Shown: positions 11,499 to 24,100, counted from the stretch's first letter. The stretch is 64,000 nucleotides of DNA from Podospora bellae-mahoneyi (GCF_035222275.1 NC_085886.1:744001-808000), one strand, 5' to 3'. Notes: generated by a model not told the origin, from the sequence alone. Numbers and translations are program-made.

Positions 11499-14229
11499 AT
11501 GCCCAGAGTCAAAAGCTTCGCACCCAGTTGGCTGAATGAGCCCAGCCCAGGCCATAAGCTCTTTGAGCCCTCCAGCGACGAAACGAAAACCTCTTCTTTG
11601 GCATATAACAAGAAACCGAAGCCAGGCCCCCGGAGAGCTATTGCGCATCGAGGAACTGAAGTTTTTGTGGCTGTGGGGAAGCAGATAAGATGGGGAGATT
11701 TGGTCGACCTGAAGGAATCTTGGGAGACCAAGCAGGCGCATACGGGTGGTGTTCGCTTCAAGAAGGAACCAAACGACTTTGAGGTCTACGATGAGGAGGC
11801 TGCAAACGGACATTCTGGTCCAGAGGGGTACAGGGTAAGCAGTCGTGCCGGTCCTGGCGTCGTCGGTGTAGCTCTGTTGCTAATCATCTGTCGCATAGAT
11901 CATCAAAACACCCGTTGCCGAAGACATTCGCCAGCTGGTCATGTCCCCAAACAACGACTTTCTCGCCGTCTTGACGTCTCACACTGTTCACATTTGCATT
12001 CTTCCCGACTCGACCCATCTCAACGCCCGCGATTCGACTCCTTTCAAGCCCAAGTTTTATACGCTCGGGCCTACTACTCACGTCACTTCTCGATCGGCCG
12101 TCGTCTCGGCAATCTGGCATCCGTTGGGTGTTAATGGCACAGCGCTGGTCACTGTTACCGAGGATGCTGTCGTGCGGATCTGGGAGTTGTCAGCCACTGA
12201 CCGCTGGAGCTTTGACGCCGCCACCTTGGCTGTCGACCTCAAAAGGCTGGCAGATGGAACCTGTGTGGATCAGGACTTTAGTGCCTCTGTATCAGCGACG
12301 AACAAGGCGTTCTCGCCTGATTCTTTTGACATGGAAGTCGCGGCAGCATGCTTCCCAGCTAGAAACTCCGGTGGCTGGTCGCCAATGACTCTGTGGATTG
12401 CTATGACGGGAGGCGACGTGTACGCCCTGTGCCCTCTTCTTCCCAAGCGTTGGGCTCCGCCTCCAACACTTATTCCTTCCCTGTCAGTATCGATTGTCTC
12501 CAGAGTAGCGACTACGGAGGATAGCCCAGATGCCACATATGAGGATCGTCTTTTGGCCCAGCAGCAGCTGCAGTGGATGTCTGATCTGGACAATCAAGAG
12601 CCAAAGATTGTGGAAGCTCCCGGTGGAAATGGCGAGGTGGAAGTTTACAGCCGGCCAGCTCGTCCGGGAATTGTTCCAAAATTACAGGGACCTTTCGACT
12701 TTGACCTAAACCCCGAGGACGAGCAGGACGATGAGGTTGAACTAAAAGACATCTACGTCGTTGGAGAGAAGCCAAATATGTCGGATCTGATGATGGGAGA
12801 AGATGAGGAGCTGCTCATGGATGAAGAGGGGGAGAATGGGCTGTCCCTCTCCGTCGTTTGTCTGCTGTCTACCAGTGGCCAGGTTAAAATCTGCCTGGCA
12901 GCCGAAGGGGTGGAAGCTGAGTGGTTGCCCTCAAAAGTTAAGAGCAAGCTGAGGCCATCTTCTGCGACCCCCAGAACACAAAGCCTGCTCACTTTTCAGA
13001 CATTCGACACTGTCAAGCCCGCAGAACTTACGCCCGACAGTTGGCCCATGTTTAGCGAGGATGCCACTTCCAAGTATTCTTTTTACGTGACCAACCCTGT
13101 CGGCATCACTCTTGTCAACCTGGAACCTTGGGTTTCACGCCTCGAAAGTGAGCTCTCGGGCGAGTCGGAAGCTGGCGCAGATTTTCGCATTGATGTGTTG
13201 GTTCAGAGTCATAGCTCAGAGCGGGAGCGAGTGTTTACTCAGCCTCGAGGGCTTAATGTGCTTTCAGCGCCTGTTGTTATTCGCGACCAAGACATTGGTC
13301 ACCTTCTGCTCTCATCCACTCATAATCAGCCCATCGCCATCTTTTTCGACACGCCAGAGCTTGAGCTCGTGCATGTTGCAAGAGACTCGCCGATTGTCCA
13401 TGAGCAATTGGAAATTCCCGAGCCAGAAGTGGTGTGGCACCCCCGGCCTGTTTTCCATCCCTCGGATGTGCTGGTTAGCAACAAAAACGCCGTGTCGGCG
13501 TGGGTTGATCTTCTCAAGACGGGTCGGAGAAGACCGTTGCTTCAGCAGGAGATCAGGTTGTCCATGGCGACGCTTGAAGTGTTCACGGAGGGTCACAAGG
13601 TAGCTAGCAACGAGGTGTTTGAGATCCAGAACGCGGTAGCGGAACTGTTCAGGAAGTGCGAAGCGCTTCAGTTTGAACTCAGAGACCAGCTGATCAAGGC
13701 AGGGGAGGTCAAGAAGAGAATTGATACGATCACGGGCGATGACCTAGGAGAGGAAGACGACGATCCTATTTCGATCAACGAGCTCACCAGGTCACGCATT
13801 GATCAAGCGCAGAGACGCCAGGAGGAATTGGCCAGCAGGATGGAAAGGATCAAGAAGAAGCTCGGCCGCGCCACGACTCGCGACCTGAGCGACAAGGAGA
13901 AGGCTTGGGTGGAGGAGGTGAAGGGCTTTGAGAATAGCATCTTTGGATCCGAAGTCGATACCTCGCCCATTGACTCCAAGACCAGACAGCCCTGGAAGCG
14001 GTTCGAAGAGATTAAGGAGCTCAGCGACTCGCTTCTGGCGCAGGCCGAGCGGCTGCAACGGAAACAGGGAGAGGCGTCTGAAAACGGGCCCGCCTCGCCG
14101 GCGCCTAGCGTGAGGATCCCGGCGGATATCCGCAAGGCGAAGATGGCACAAGTCATGAGCTTGTTGGATAGGGAGTCGATGATGGTAGATGCCGTGAAGG
14201 ATCGGCTTGAGAGATTGACGGTTGGGTGA
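11499..14229 (+). CDS. NUP82: Nucleoporin Nup82
   Basis: Cytoplasmic-side nuclear pore protein. With Nup159 and Nsp1 it anchors the mRNA-export platform. Exons 11499-11834 and 11899-14229, with GTAAGC donor, CATAG acceptor and phase 0, give 888 residues, close to the Chaetomium protein. The start MPRVKSFAPSWLNEPSPGHK matches Sordariomycete Nup82. Residues to about 600 form the beta-propeller, with WD-like AVVSAIWHPLGVNGTALVTV. An acidic stretch near 355-400 (genomic about 12710-12840) precedes the C-terminal coiled coil at about 680-885, rich in E/K/R heptads and ending VKDRLERLTVG. The coiled coil is the Nup159/Nsp1 assembly region. Confidence 0.93.
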
Positions 14230-15716
14230 AGGGCTCATGCAGGCAAAAAAACGTGCTGTTAGATGATACTAGGTAGCCTAATACAACAATCAATTGTTAC
14301 GCCAAGGGGTGACAGGGCACCATCCCCGGCATTGTGAAGGGCAATCGGCTTCTGAATCCTTCGGTACAAGCATAAAATGTCACGTATATGCTCAAGCAGC
14401 CCTACAATGCCGGGAAGGACGGATCTTGACATTTTGCTCGGCATCAAAACTGAAGCTGAGGTGCGACGATCGTGAACGATTGGACGGGAATTGTTATGAT
14501 GTGGAGGCTGATGCGGGTGTTCCTGGTTGGTGGCTTGCTTGCCAATTGGACTTGGGACACGGATAATTATATCCAATTGTATCATACTGTAAGTCAATCC
14601 CAAGAATTTGGAATTATACAGACTGTGTTGACTCTTGGCTTGGATGGTCAGAATGAGGCTTGGGGGGCAGATCGATATCACTCACTCTTTCGGCGAGCTC
14701 GGACACCGCTCTTCGGCATCTTATCGGTCTCTTCACCGCCGGTCAACGCCTGCATCTGCCACAGCGGTTAGGGCTGTAAATCACAGAGCAGATATCGATG
14801 TGATGGAACGCCTCGAACGAATTTCTCAATGGCACACAAATTTCACATTGTCTTCGCAGTCCGGGTCCACCAAGGTACACAGCATCTCAGTCAGATGTGA
14901 TATGATCAAGCCGATCGCCAAAAGGTGCGGACCGTGGTTGTATCACACACATAGAGCATAAAACGGCTTCATCTTTGCCATCGACATGGCAACACAATAA
15001 CAATGTCTGCGTCCGTGGCTTTGGATGGATGGTTGAAATACAACAAAGCAATGGTATCCGGCCGGACACACAACGTCAAGTGACTACCCATTCTGGTTTC
15101 GTGCGAGACAAGAACGGTGTCTAACCGATGGGTACGCTTGTAGTACCTAAGGTATGCCGGCTGCTCATCTTGGTATTTCTCCTCTTTCCCTCATCCACTC
15201 TTTTGCCGGGCGACTGAGCCGCTCAACGACTTCTATATTGACGGCATTGGCATGCAGTGTATCTGCTCACCGCGTGGCTGTTATGTTCTTATCCCGGGGC
15301 ATCCGTATAGTTTGGTACGCTTCGGAAACCCCCAGTTTTCTGTCCTGTCACCTACATATGCATCACCCGGGCATGCAAAGTCCGCCTCGTTTTCCACTCG
15401 TCCTCGAGAGTCCAGACACACGGCTCTGTTTCTGTCACCCCCCCTCTCCATTTCCCGAAGGGCCTCATGCCTTGTCACGGGTGGCCCCTCTTGAGGAAGC
15501 ACAAACGTTGCCGGTGTGAGACGTTGAGCTTTCTACAAACAGGTATAAGTATGTAGCCCATCCCTACCTTCGTCCAGTCTTTCTTTCTGGACTTTGAGAC
15601 TTCAGTCATATCATCACCAGCTCGTCTACCCGGGGTTGGATTACCCAATGCTAGTACCCTCTTATTACTTTGACTCTGCCCAGAAAACACCTACCCGGCA
15701 CCATCTCAGCTCGAGC
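14230..15716. other. Spacer between NUP82 and the RS/polyproline gene
   Basis: About 1.5 kb with no supported gene. A TACCTAAGGTA palindrome lies at about 15145. C/T-rich leader sequence precedes the next start, and the frame of that gene is already open from 15594. Confidence 0.4.
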
Positions 15717-17321
15717 ATGGCTCCCATGGCTCCTCCGCCAGCAATTGACTTGCGTTCTCAGGTTATTGGTACGTTTACTCACCGCTATATGTCCTACATC
15801 GAAGCCAAGCCGTTCCCTGCAGGTTTGTCAGTCTCAGCCACTAATATGGTCTCCTCCCCAGAAAACTGCAAGTTCTTCAGTCGTCAGGATGCGGATATCT
15901 CGTTGGTCACGGCGCTGGAACCTCTGGGCAAGTTCAAGGCCCTGGTCCTGAGAGTCGAGCAGGGCGAGCGGGAGGTCCTCATGTCCGAACTCGCACCTTC
16001 TCTCCAAGAGGCCATCCACGGCCTTCACCTCAAGTCTGCCACGGCTGTGCAGAACTACATATCTACCAATGGATACGTCTTTGCCGCCAGCCTCAAGAAG
16101 AAGCGGAGCCTCAAGCCCTCGAGTGACGACAGCGAGGACGGAAGCGACAGCGACACTGCCTCTGTTTCTTCGACTGTGACGGTTGACCAGTCCCCTTCCA
16201 CCACCTACGAGGAGGAGTCCTTCTCAGACAACGAGACCGTCTCCGTCACCTCGACTGGTCTGCTCAAGAAGCGCGCCAAGGGTAAACCAGCCACGATTCC
16301 CAACCCATACACCCAAGCACCCCCCAAATCCCAACCCGCCCGCCGCTCTCGCTCCCGTTCCCGGTCCCCCGCCCGATCTCGCTCCCGCTCAAGGTCATCT
16401 GATGAATCCTCCGAAAACGAGCTCGACTCGGACGTACAAACGGTTGTCCCCCTCGTCAACCGCCGCCCCCCTTTCTTCAACGGCAATGGGTTCTCCCAAC
16501 GTGTGCGCTGCGTCCCGCCGCGCGGGTTCCAACCCATGATGGCTCCTCCCCCTCCCCCTCCCCCCCCAGGACCACCCAACCCCCAAGCAGGGCCGCCGTT
16601 GGGCTGGATGATGGGACACCCCCATTCTTACATCACACCCACCCCCCCTGCGGTCCCTACCACCAAATCTAACGTCCCTCCCCGCCTTAATGGTACCAAT
16701 CCCACACCTCATCGACCTAGCGGTCCGCCCCAGCACGACATCCTCCTGCACATCCACTGGCGCCACCACGGCGAGCAACGCACCCTCGAGCAAGGCCCCC
16801 TTTCCGTTTGTTCGCTCCAGGACACAGCCCTCGCCTACGTCAGACGCTCTCCGGCGTCGTTCTCCAACGTGACAACGGCGGATAAATCCCCTGCTCGCCT
16901 CTGGCATTTACGGGCAACGGTTGTCAGCGTCCAGGTTGATGGGGAGGACTACGATTTGAGAAACTACCCCGGGGATGACCTGACACGGTTTATCTCTGCG
17001 TTGGGGCCGAAGGGGGTGGTGAGGTTCGAGGTTGAGGTTGTGTCGATGGGGGGTGAGGGTAACCAGGGACAACAGCAGGGGCAGGGGCAGGGGGGCAATT
17101 TGCCCGGGATTAGGGCTGTGATGGGGGGTGGGAAGAATGGGAATGGGAACGGGGGGATGAATATGTGTTCTTGGCCTATGCCGATGGGGATGGGGATGCC
17201 GATGCCGATGCCGGGGGGGATGCCGGTGATGCATATGGGTGCTGCTGCTCCGCCGCCTCCTCCCCCTCCTCCCCCTCCGCCGCCGCCGCCGAGTGCGGGG
17301 ACTGGGCAGAGGGAGGAGTAG
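15717..17321 (+). CDS. Unrecognised protein with RS repeats, acidic stretch and polyproline tracts
   Basis: I do not recognise this protein. From ATG 15717 (MAPMAPPPAIDLRSQVIG) it has a folded-looking N-terminal part containing ENCKFFSRQDADISLVTAL, an acidic serine-rich stretch (DDSEDGSDSDTASVSS), and an arginine-serine run at about 16340-16400 (RSRSRSRSPARSRSRSRSS). PPPPPPPP follows at 16545, then a second folded-looking block (HDILLHIHWRHHGEQRTLEQ to VVRFEVEVV), a G/N/Q/M-rich region and a run of 14 prolines. A 93-nt stretch, 15769-15861 (GTACGT, CACTAAT, CCCCAG), has all intron signals but keeps the frame. Removing it joins QVI to ENCKFF and gives 503 residues; otherwise there are 534. RS and proline runs suggest an RNA-related or scaffold role, but this is inference. 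Confidence 0.75.
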   Translation: MAPMAPPPAIDLRSQVIGTFTHRYMSYIEAKPFPAGLSVSATNMVSSPENCKFFSRQDADISLVTALEPLGKFKALVLRVEQGEREVLMSELAPSLQEAIHGLHLKSATAVQNYISTNGYVFAASLKKKRSLKPSSDDSEDGSDSDTASVSSTVTVDQSPSTTYEEESFSDNETVSVTSTGLLKKRAKGKPATIPNPYTQAPPKSQPARRSRSRSRSPARSRSRSRSSDESSENELDSDVQTVVPLVNRRPPFFNGNGFSQRVRCVPPRGFQPMMAPPPPPPPPGPPNPQAGPPLGWMMGHPHSYITPTPPAVPTTKSNVPPRLNGTNPTPHRPSGPPQHDILLHIHWRHHGEQRTLEQGPLSVCSLQDTALAYVRRSPASFSNVTTADKSPARLWHLRATVVSVQVDGEDYDLRNYPGDDLTRFISALGPKGVVRFEVEVVSMGGEGNQGQQQGQGQGGNLPGIRAVMGGGKNGNGNGGMNMCSWPMPMGMGMPMPMPGGMPVMHMGAAAPPPPPPPPPPPPPPSAGTGQREE

Positions 17322-18631
17322 AGTAGGGCTGGGGATCATAGGATGTGATGATTGGGGGGAGGGGTGGGCGGATTGGGGAGTGGTTGTCTAGGGCGGACAT
17401 GGCACAGCAGGACGGTAAGGCTACGGCCGAGATGTGGGCTGCTGCAGGACGGGAGGACAAATGTCATGATATGCAGGTAAGGAACCGGGCGTTTCTACTG
17501 TTGTTTTCTCGCTTGGGGTTTTTCCTTTGATGGTTTGGTTCTCGTGTCATGGTCATATGATGACCGTGTCATCGGCGCATGACACTAAACAAAAACACAC
17601 TGGGAAAAAAAAAAAAACATGTATCTCTCCTTGGTATAAGTGAGCGTCTTAGTTTCTGAGGGGTTTTCTGGCTTATCAACAACACGTTTTCTTTCTTGGT
17701 CTCTGTTTCTTTTTGGGGCATGGGGTTACGGTACGGTATAGGGTACGGTACGTTTGGGGGGGCAGGTTAAAAAGACTAGGGTAAGGAAGGGAAAAGGAAG
17801 CACTCCGAGATGTTTGTTACCACGTTTAATTTTCATTACTGTCTGTCTGGTGGCCATGACTGGAGTTGTTACGAAATGCAACCACAACGAAACGCAGCTG
17901 TAGGTACCTAATGTTATCACACTGATGGAACAAACCTTCAGTAACCAGACTATCTGCTTCCCGCCCTATCTCCATGTGTTGGATATCATTAGCTCTTCCG
18001 GTCCCGTCATCTCGAGATGATCTACACACACCAATGCAAGGCAAATCATCACCATATTCATGCTCATATCCGCCTCTCGGCCGGGTACTCACTCCGCCCT
18101 ACCTCCTACATCCCAGCCAATGTTTTGATCTTGGATGCTGTGACAAAGTGACACAACAACGGGGTCTCTACTGCAGAAGAACAAGTTCGTCTCTCTCTGT
18201 GGGGGTAGCACTACATGATCAGTTTACAGCATATTCAGGCGTGGCAACATGAGATATAAAGTGCTTCTAGAATAAAAATGTGAAGTGGCATGATTTGTAA
18301 TTGTCGTACTGCAGGTGCTTTTTGAGAGAAAACAGACCTACTTAGTCGCATACGGCTAATGTGTTGTGCTTACCTTACTTGCATATGGTATGTTGATGGT
18401 CACGGTGACGGGCAGGATGCCGTGCGAGTACCGGTCAGTAGTGTAGATTTAATCTATTTGGTAGATCTGCGGGAGTGAAAGAAGTGAGGTTGAAATCCGG
18501 TTTGGTGTTTTAGTTTGGGGTTACATGACAACACTACCAACAAAATGACGAGACCTGTCCTGGTGGTTCGTCTTTGTCGAAGAACTAGGAGTTTCAAGGA
18601 GTCAATGGGGATGGTACCTTCCTCCCATCTC

Positions 18632-18671
18632 TTCCACGGAGAAGTTATTCCGGGTTTGTTTCTCCGTGGAA
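18632..18671. repeat. Perfect 12-bp inverted repeat (hairpin, 16-nt loop)
   Basis: TTCCACGGAGAA at 18632-18643 is matched by its exact reverse complement TTCTCCGTGGAA at 18660-18671. It sits mid-spacer, far from either coding end. Confidence 0.8.
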
Positions 18672-18953
18672 ACACCCAACCCGTCCCATCCATATATCGC
18701 GCAGATCAAAGGTATACAGGGCGAGACTCGAGGTAACCTCAAGCTTCCACCTCCACCTACCACAAAAGTCACGATATCTTCCTAAAATAATTGCCTGCCA
18801 GTAAAGCCTCACTCTGTTCACCTTTGGGCGTAGCTAGTGCAAGCTAGCCCGCCCTTCCGCCGATCAGGCTTGATTTTGCCACCACTGTGATACCTTTCCG
18901 TCGTGACCTCGCAGAAGAAGACGCATATGACAGAGTACTATCTCTTAAACATG

Positions 18954-18982
18954 GTCCTCAATCAAGTCCTGTGATTGAGGAC
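18954..18982. repeat. Perfect 11-bp inverted repeat (hairpin, 7-nt loop)
   Basis: GTCCTCAATCA at 18954-18964 pairs with TGATTGAGGAC at 18972-18982. It lies about 280 bases from the 18632 hairpin in the same gene-free spacer. Confidence 0.8.
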
Positions 18983-19759
18983 TTTGCAAAAGTGCACATT
19001 CAGGGCGCACAGAAACCGTATCTTAGCCAAAGGCTTTAACCCAGCTGCGGATCACGTCGAAGTGAGGTGATTCACAGAACTGGCGGTCTGGGTGTATTAG
19101 ACCTATCATGCTTCGAGTTCATCACTCCTTCTATCGAATCCTATCAAGACGAAGCAGAGCGGCATCAAACACACCGCCCCTAAGCCGCCCTTTGTCACGA
19201 GGACACCAAAACGCCAAGACGTCGTGATGGCTTCAACTTTCTCCCTACCAAGAAACCAACAGCAAGGTACCCACCCACATTTCTTCCCGTCCTAATAACA
19301 TGACCTAGCTTGTCTACCGTCCCCCGAGAATACACTGCCGCCAAACCAAGTGAGACACTCCCCGCCCTGCTACTACTCCAACTACATGTCCCGTCTGTAG
19401 ATCTATCACCTGCTTTCTTCAACAGCCCAGCCGATAAAACTCGGGCAGCCAATATGCATGTTTAGGGGCGCCCACTCCCGACTGCACCCACACTCCCCGA
19501 ACCCATACTCATCAGAGGTTCCAGGCGCCCATACGAACAATCCCTTTTTGGGAGACAGCGTTACCCGATGATCTGACCCTGTTTCTGCACGGTATCTTTC
19601 CCTTACACCACACCCCTTTTACCTCTTCTTCCCAGTTTCTAGACATTAATGTCATCCAAAAAAAGAAAGAAATCATGATTGCCCCTGCGTCCCCAGGTCG
19701 TCCAATGGTTTCCATCTTTGGCACCACCAACCACTTGCACCAATTAGGTGTATCGTTCA

Positions 19760-19870
19760 TCACTTACACCATACATCGGGCACTTCACACCACTTAGTTA
19801 GACCTTTCACTTACACCACTCACTCACACCATTCTTCCACCTTTACCCGCACCACCAACAAAAGTACTTC
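19760..19870. repeat. CACTTACACC-rich low-complexity tract
   Basis: Repeated short variants of CACTTACACCA and CACTCACACC with almost no G on the plus strand. No coding frame. A plain microsatellite-like tract is the likely explanation. Confidence 0.5.
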
Positions 19871-20905
19871 CCACCATCACATCACCACAAATTTAACACA
19901 GCACAAAACCAATGTGCTCAATAGCCGTTATCCGATCTGCATAAAAATCTTCCCCTTCCATCACGCCCACGATTGCAACCCCATTCCCGGATTCTCCCAC
20001 ATAGCAGCCTCCCCGAAACCGGCAAGAATCTGCAACATTTCAAGGCTGACGGCAGCCTTGCGGGATGATCATCACACCCTAAACCAACGACTATCGTCTG
20101 AGCACGTCGTAGTAAAAAAAGAAAAAAAAATGAAGACTGCAAACTACTGGGAATATGGGGCCTGAAAAAAACAGTGAAGAGTATTCTTCAAAAGTGCCTT
20201 ACCTAGTCAGTAAGTGTCCGGAAATGGCTGACCATGACCACCAATGTCATACGGCAACTCTATGAAACTGAGTTCCCTCTTCTGCGTTTCTCTCACCTTG
20301 ATAAGAAAACATCCTTCCTACATTTGAACAAGGGAACAAAATCTTCAGTATAACCAGCATATCTTCACACAGTCGGCGTCAACATCCCTTCTTCTCATTC
20401 ATTAACACCAACTACCCATCACAACTATCTATATCCACAGCCCCCATCCCCTTTAACAACCTTTAACCCCCATCTTCCAACACCGAAAAAACCATGGGAA
20501 TCTTGCCACGTATAACCGCCAAACTTTCCAACTTTTCAAATACATCACGCCCCCTTTCCCCATATCTACAATCAAACAGTCATCATCCCTTTTATATGAA
20601 AATAAAAAACGCCGTCCAAGATATGCTGGCTGTGCTGCTTCCTTGCTTTTTGTTTGTAAAAATATGTGTGTCTTTGTGTGACCGCCTCCCCCCACCCAAC
20701 ACCAGAAACCATCTTGTAAAAAAGAGAAAAAAAACCACGCTCCTATTAACCCCCTCTGCACTCCCCCACCCACCTGTCTTGTCATTGTCCTTACTCTACC
20801 TCGCCCGCTCAGTAGATTCCCTGTGTTCTATATTGAAAGGTATCATAACTATTTTGCACCTTTCGTGTCAGTATATTATAGACGATGTAAGGGTGGCAGC
20901 AAAAC

Positions 20906-23900
20906 TCACAGCCTTGTGTAATAACTCCCCAACGACTTCCCAATCAAATCCGTCTCAACAAACTGCTCCGCCTCATCCGCGCTCAGCTGCAGCTGAAACC
21001 TCTGCCTCAATGCTGCCGTGACCTGCGTGACGCCCGCTCCATAACAAGGCATCTTGCTCTCCCGCCCCATCATGCTGACCAGGTCGATGATATTATCCGC
21101 TGATCGTCGAAGAGCTATTGCCCACTTGTTAACATCACCTATCGTCACGATATCCCAATAGAAAACTCACCCTGAAAAGCCTGCTTGCAAAGCTTCTTAA
21201 AATCCTCATAATCAGCCGACCCAACACCCCCCAGCACATCCACATACTCATACGTAAACTTGAACGGCGCCGCCTCAAACCCAACCGACCCCGGTGAGTT
21301 CGACAGCATGAACCCAAAGTCGATGTGAATAATGTGCCCCTCGTTGTCAATCAGCACGTTCCCGTTGTGCCTGTCCTTGAGCTGGAGCACATAAGAAATA
21401 ACGCTGTACGCCGCCAGCGATCTCTTGAAAGCGTCCACGCCAGCCTTGTACCCCTCGCTGTCAGGCTTGCCAAACACTTTCACGAAATGGTCCTTGAGCG
21501 TGGCGATCCTCCTCCTTGGGTTCTGCCCCGACTCGATCGACGCCATCGTCAGGCTGCGCTTGATGGAGTGAAGGGATACGCCGTTGGCAATCGTCTCGAT
21601 CAAGCCAGATGATTCTCCCGTCACCAGGATCCGCATGAGCTTCACCCACACCGGCACCCCAGCATCCACCCAGATCTTGTGGCAGACTCGAATCAACTGG
21701 CACGCAAACGCCTCCTGCCTCAAGTCAGAGCCTGTCTTGATAATGACGCTCATAAGGTCCCAGTTCTTCATCCATCCGTACGGCGAAGACTTGCGGATCC
21801 GCTCCTTCTTCACCTCCCACGCCTCTCCAAAGACCGCCGCGCTGGGATCGTCACGGTCACCCTTGCGCTGAAGACCACCCGTCTTGATGTCATTTTCCAT
21901 CCTGTCAATACCGGCATTGGCGTTGATATTTGCTGGTTCAGGGCCGGCACTGCCTTCGTTTTCCATGTCTGTTGTTCCATTGGCGTTATTATTGCTGGTC
22001 GCAGCAGCGGAGCCCACCTCGCCCTTGGCTATGATGGTGTCAAACGTTGGTCCATGGCCGTCATCCAGATCAAAGCTCTGCTCCTCCAGACTCTGCATGC
22101 TTGCAATGATCTTGGCGCGGATGGCCGCTACTTCTTGTTTTGGACGCTTCCCGCTGGTTGCGTCCAGCTGGGCCAGCATCTGAGATGCCGTTCGCATATG
22201 AATAGCCAGTGCCGAAAAGTCAGGCTGATCGACAGAGTTGTTTCGCGGGTTGCTGATAGTCAAAGTACGGCTTCTAGCCGGAGGACTAGGTGACCCAGAG
22301 ATACTAGTGTGGATAGAGTGTCGAGGCGTTGTCTTGTTGTCTACAGCCCCAGAAACAGCGATATTTGGGTTGCCAACCCGGAGCGACTGAGTTCTTGGCA
22401 ATGGCGGTACAGGGCCAAATAGATCGTCATCTGAGGGCTTGAGCATAGGCGAAGCCCCCAGATCTCCAGAAGCTGGCTCGAAAACGCTATCCACCACTGG
22501 CTCGGCCGGTGGTGTCCGGGAAACGGCAGGTATGCTAGGGGCATCAGATAAATCGAATATTCTTTTCCTCGTCCCCTGCTCGGCCAGTAGAGTCGTAAGC
22601 AGCCTCTGGTTATCCTGGGTGTCAGGATCAAAGGTAAAATCGTCCCTCAGAATTTCCACCATGAGTAGATACGGCACTTTTTCAGCACTGTTAAGAACTG
22701 TTGCCTCGGCCGGGTTCAACCGGACTATTCTGTGGTGGCGGCTTTTCGATGGTGAGCCGTCTACTAGAGTAGGCGGGCACAACACTGGGATATCAACCTC
22801 GGCAGGCAAGTCCCTGGCGATCAAGGCAAGCTCGGCGCGCAGAGCACTCAGACGAGCCGGCTTAGGCACAATCACCAAGCGGTTCGAGATATCCTCCAAT
22901 GCTGTCAAGAAAGCTGTCTGGCAGCGAAAGTAGTTTTGTCTCAAGAGCCGTATTTTTTGCTCATTGGTCATCTCAGCTTGGTTCAGCATGGTCTTGACGC
23001 TGTGCGAATGTTTCCTAGACATGTCGTGCGGTCGTAGGCCAGCTGTCAGGGGCGTGGTGGGTCTGGTAACGATACGAGGTCGAGAATCAGGTAGCGGTAA
23101 GGATGCCGAGCTGATGCGTGCTTCAAGGCTGAGATTTTCCAGACTTTCAACTGGAGCAGGCCGGCTTGGTTCTGGCAATGGTGCCTCTGCTACGCTCCCA
23201 GACGTACCGGGTCTTGACGGTTTGGTCCTGTGTTTTTTGGGCGAGTTGTTCTGGGAAGTGGGCTGAACCTTGACGTCTGGGGCGCTTGCTATGCGACTCT
23301 CCTTTGCGCGTTTGGACCTGCTACTCCCGGCCGTCACAGTATGCGCTCTAGCAGGCACATTCTTATTCTGAATCTGAGGAGCAGCGGCGACTGGCTCGGC
23401 GATGCTTTCGATAACAGGGCGTGGTCTTCTCGCTTGCGCAACAGCAAGGGGTCCCGCCCAGCCAGGCAACATGGGCAAAGCAATGCTCGCCAACACGAAG
23501 CTCCCCAAGACAGTCACCGGCAGTGCATTTTCCACAATCTTTTCCTGTCTTCTAACGTCTGATACCCCAAACACTATGTGTTGCACCTTGTTGTAGACTC
23601 GGCGGCAAGTACTGAAAGCCTCGGTTTGCGGATTCGATGAGAGGTCATGGAGGTAAGTTTGAAACAACCAAAAGGTCTAGCCACGATGGTCAGTATACCG
23701 AGGTTTGCGGTACATATGCTGAACCAAAGAAACGAACCAGGAGCGCTGCTGTCACCGACTCCTCGCATAGGTCCAGGAGGAATTCCTCCAGAGCCATGGA
23801 CTCATTGTCGACGCTTATAATAAGATGGCACAGTTGCGGCAGGAAGAACTCGATGTCCTCGTAGGGAAATTGGCGAAGCTTGTTGCACAACACATAGTGA

Positions 23901-24100
23901 ATGCCTATGTGGTCGGCATATCGTCTGCAGAGGTGGGAGGCAAGCGGTCAGCGGTCCGTGACTTTTTTGTATTTGTAACAGCTGTCCTGTCCTATGCGCT
24001 GGACGCTAGGAGTAACATACGAGAGGTACGACACCGAGAGGAAAGGATTCTGGTTAAAGACATCGCTCTCGAGAAACCGCTGCAGCAAGTCCCAAGACAT
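20906..24100 (-). CDS. PIK1: Phosphatidylinositol 4-kinase PIK1
   Basis: Makes PI4P at the Golgi, and in yeast also in the nucleus, driving post-Golgi secretion. Four exons, 24021-24100, 23738-23924, 21171-23676 and 20906-21114, are in phase and give 993 residues, similar to yeast. The start MSWDLLQRFLESDVFNQNPF is typical. The N-terminal helical (LKU) region spans about residues 1-150, a disordered S/P/T-rich middle follows, and the catalytic domain covers about 690-985. DRHNGNVLIDNEGH is the catalytic loop and IDFGF the metal-binding motif, at about 860-880. The intron at 21115-21170 interrupts the end of the kinase domain (KQAFQ/ALRRSADNI). The second-intron donor is the less usual GTTCGT, chosen because it restores ALLTFWLFQTY. 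Confidence 0.95.

Larger units (their letters stand above)
17322..20905. other. Gene-free 3.6-kb spacer between the RS/polyproline gene and PIK1
   Basis: The longest stretch without a supported gene. It holds a GGTACGGTA-type imperfect repeat (about 17725-17752), two strong hairpins listed separately (18632-18671 and 18954-18982), a CACTTACACC-rich tract near 19760-19870, and A-runs near 17605 and 20115. Open frames in it are short, on both strands, and show no family wording. A non-coding RNA is possible, but nothing here identifies one. Confidence 0.4.

Noticed and set aside
19195-19452. 85-codon minus-strand frame in the 3.6-kb spacer
   Set aside because: Short, with no recognisable wording and no promoter or splice support.
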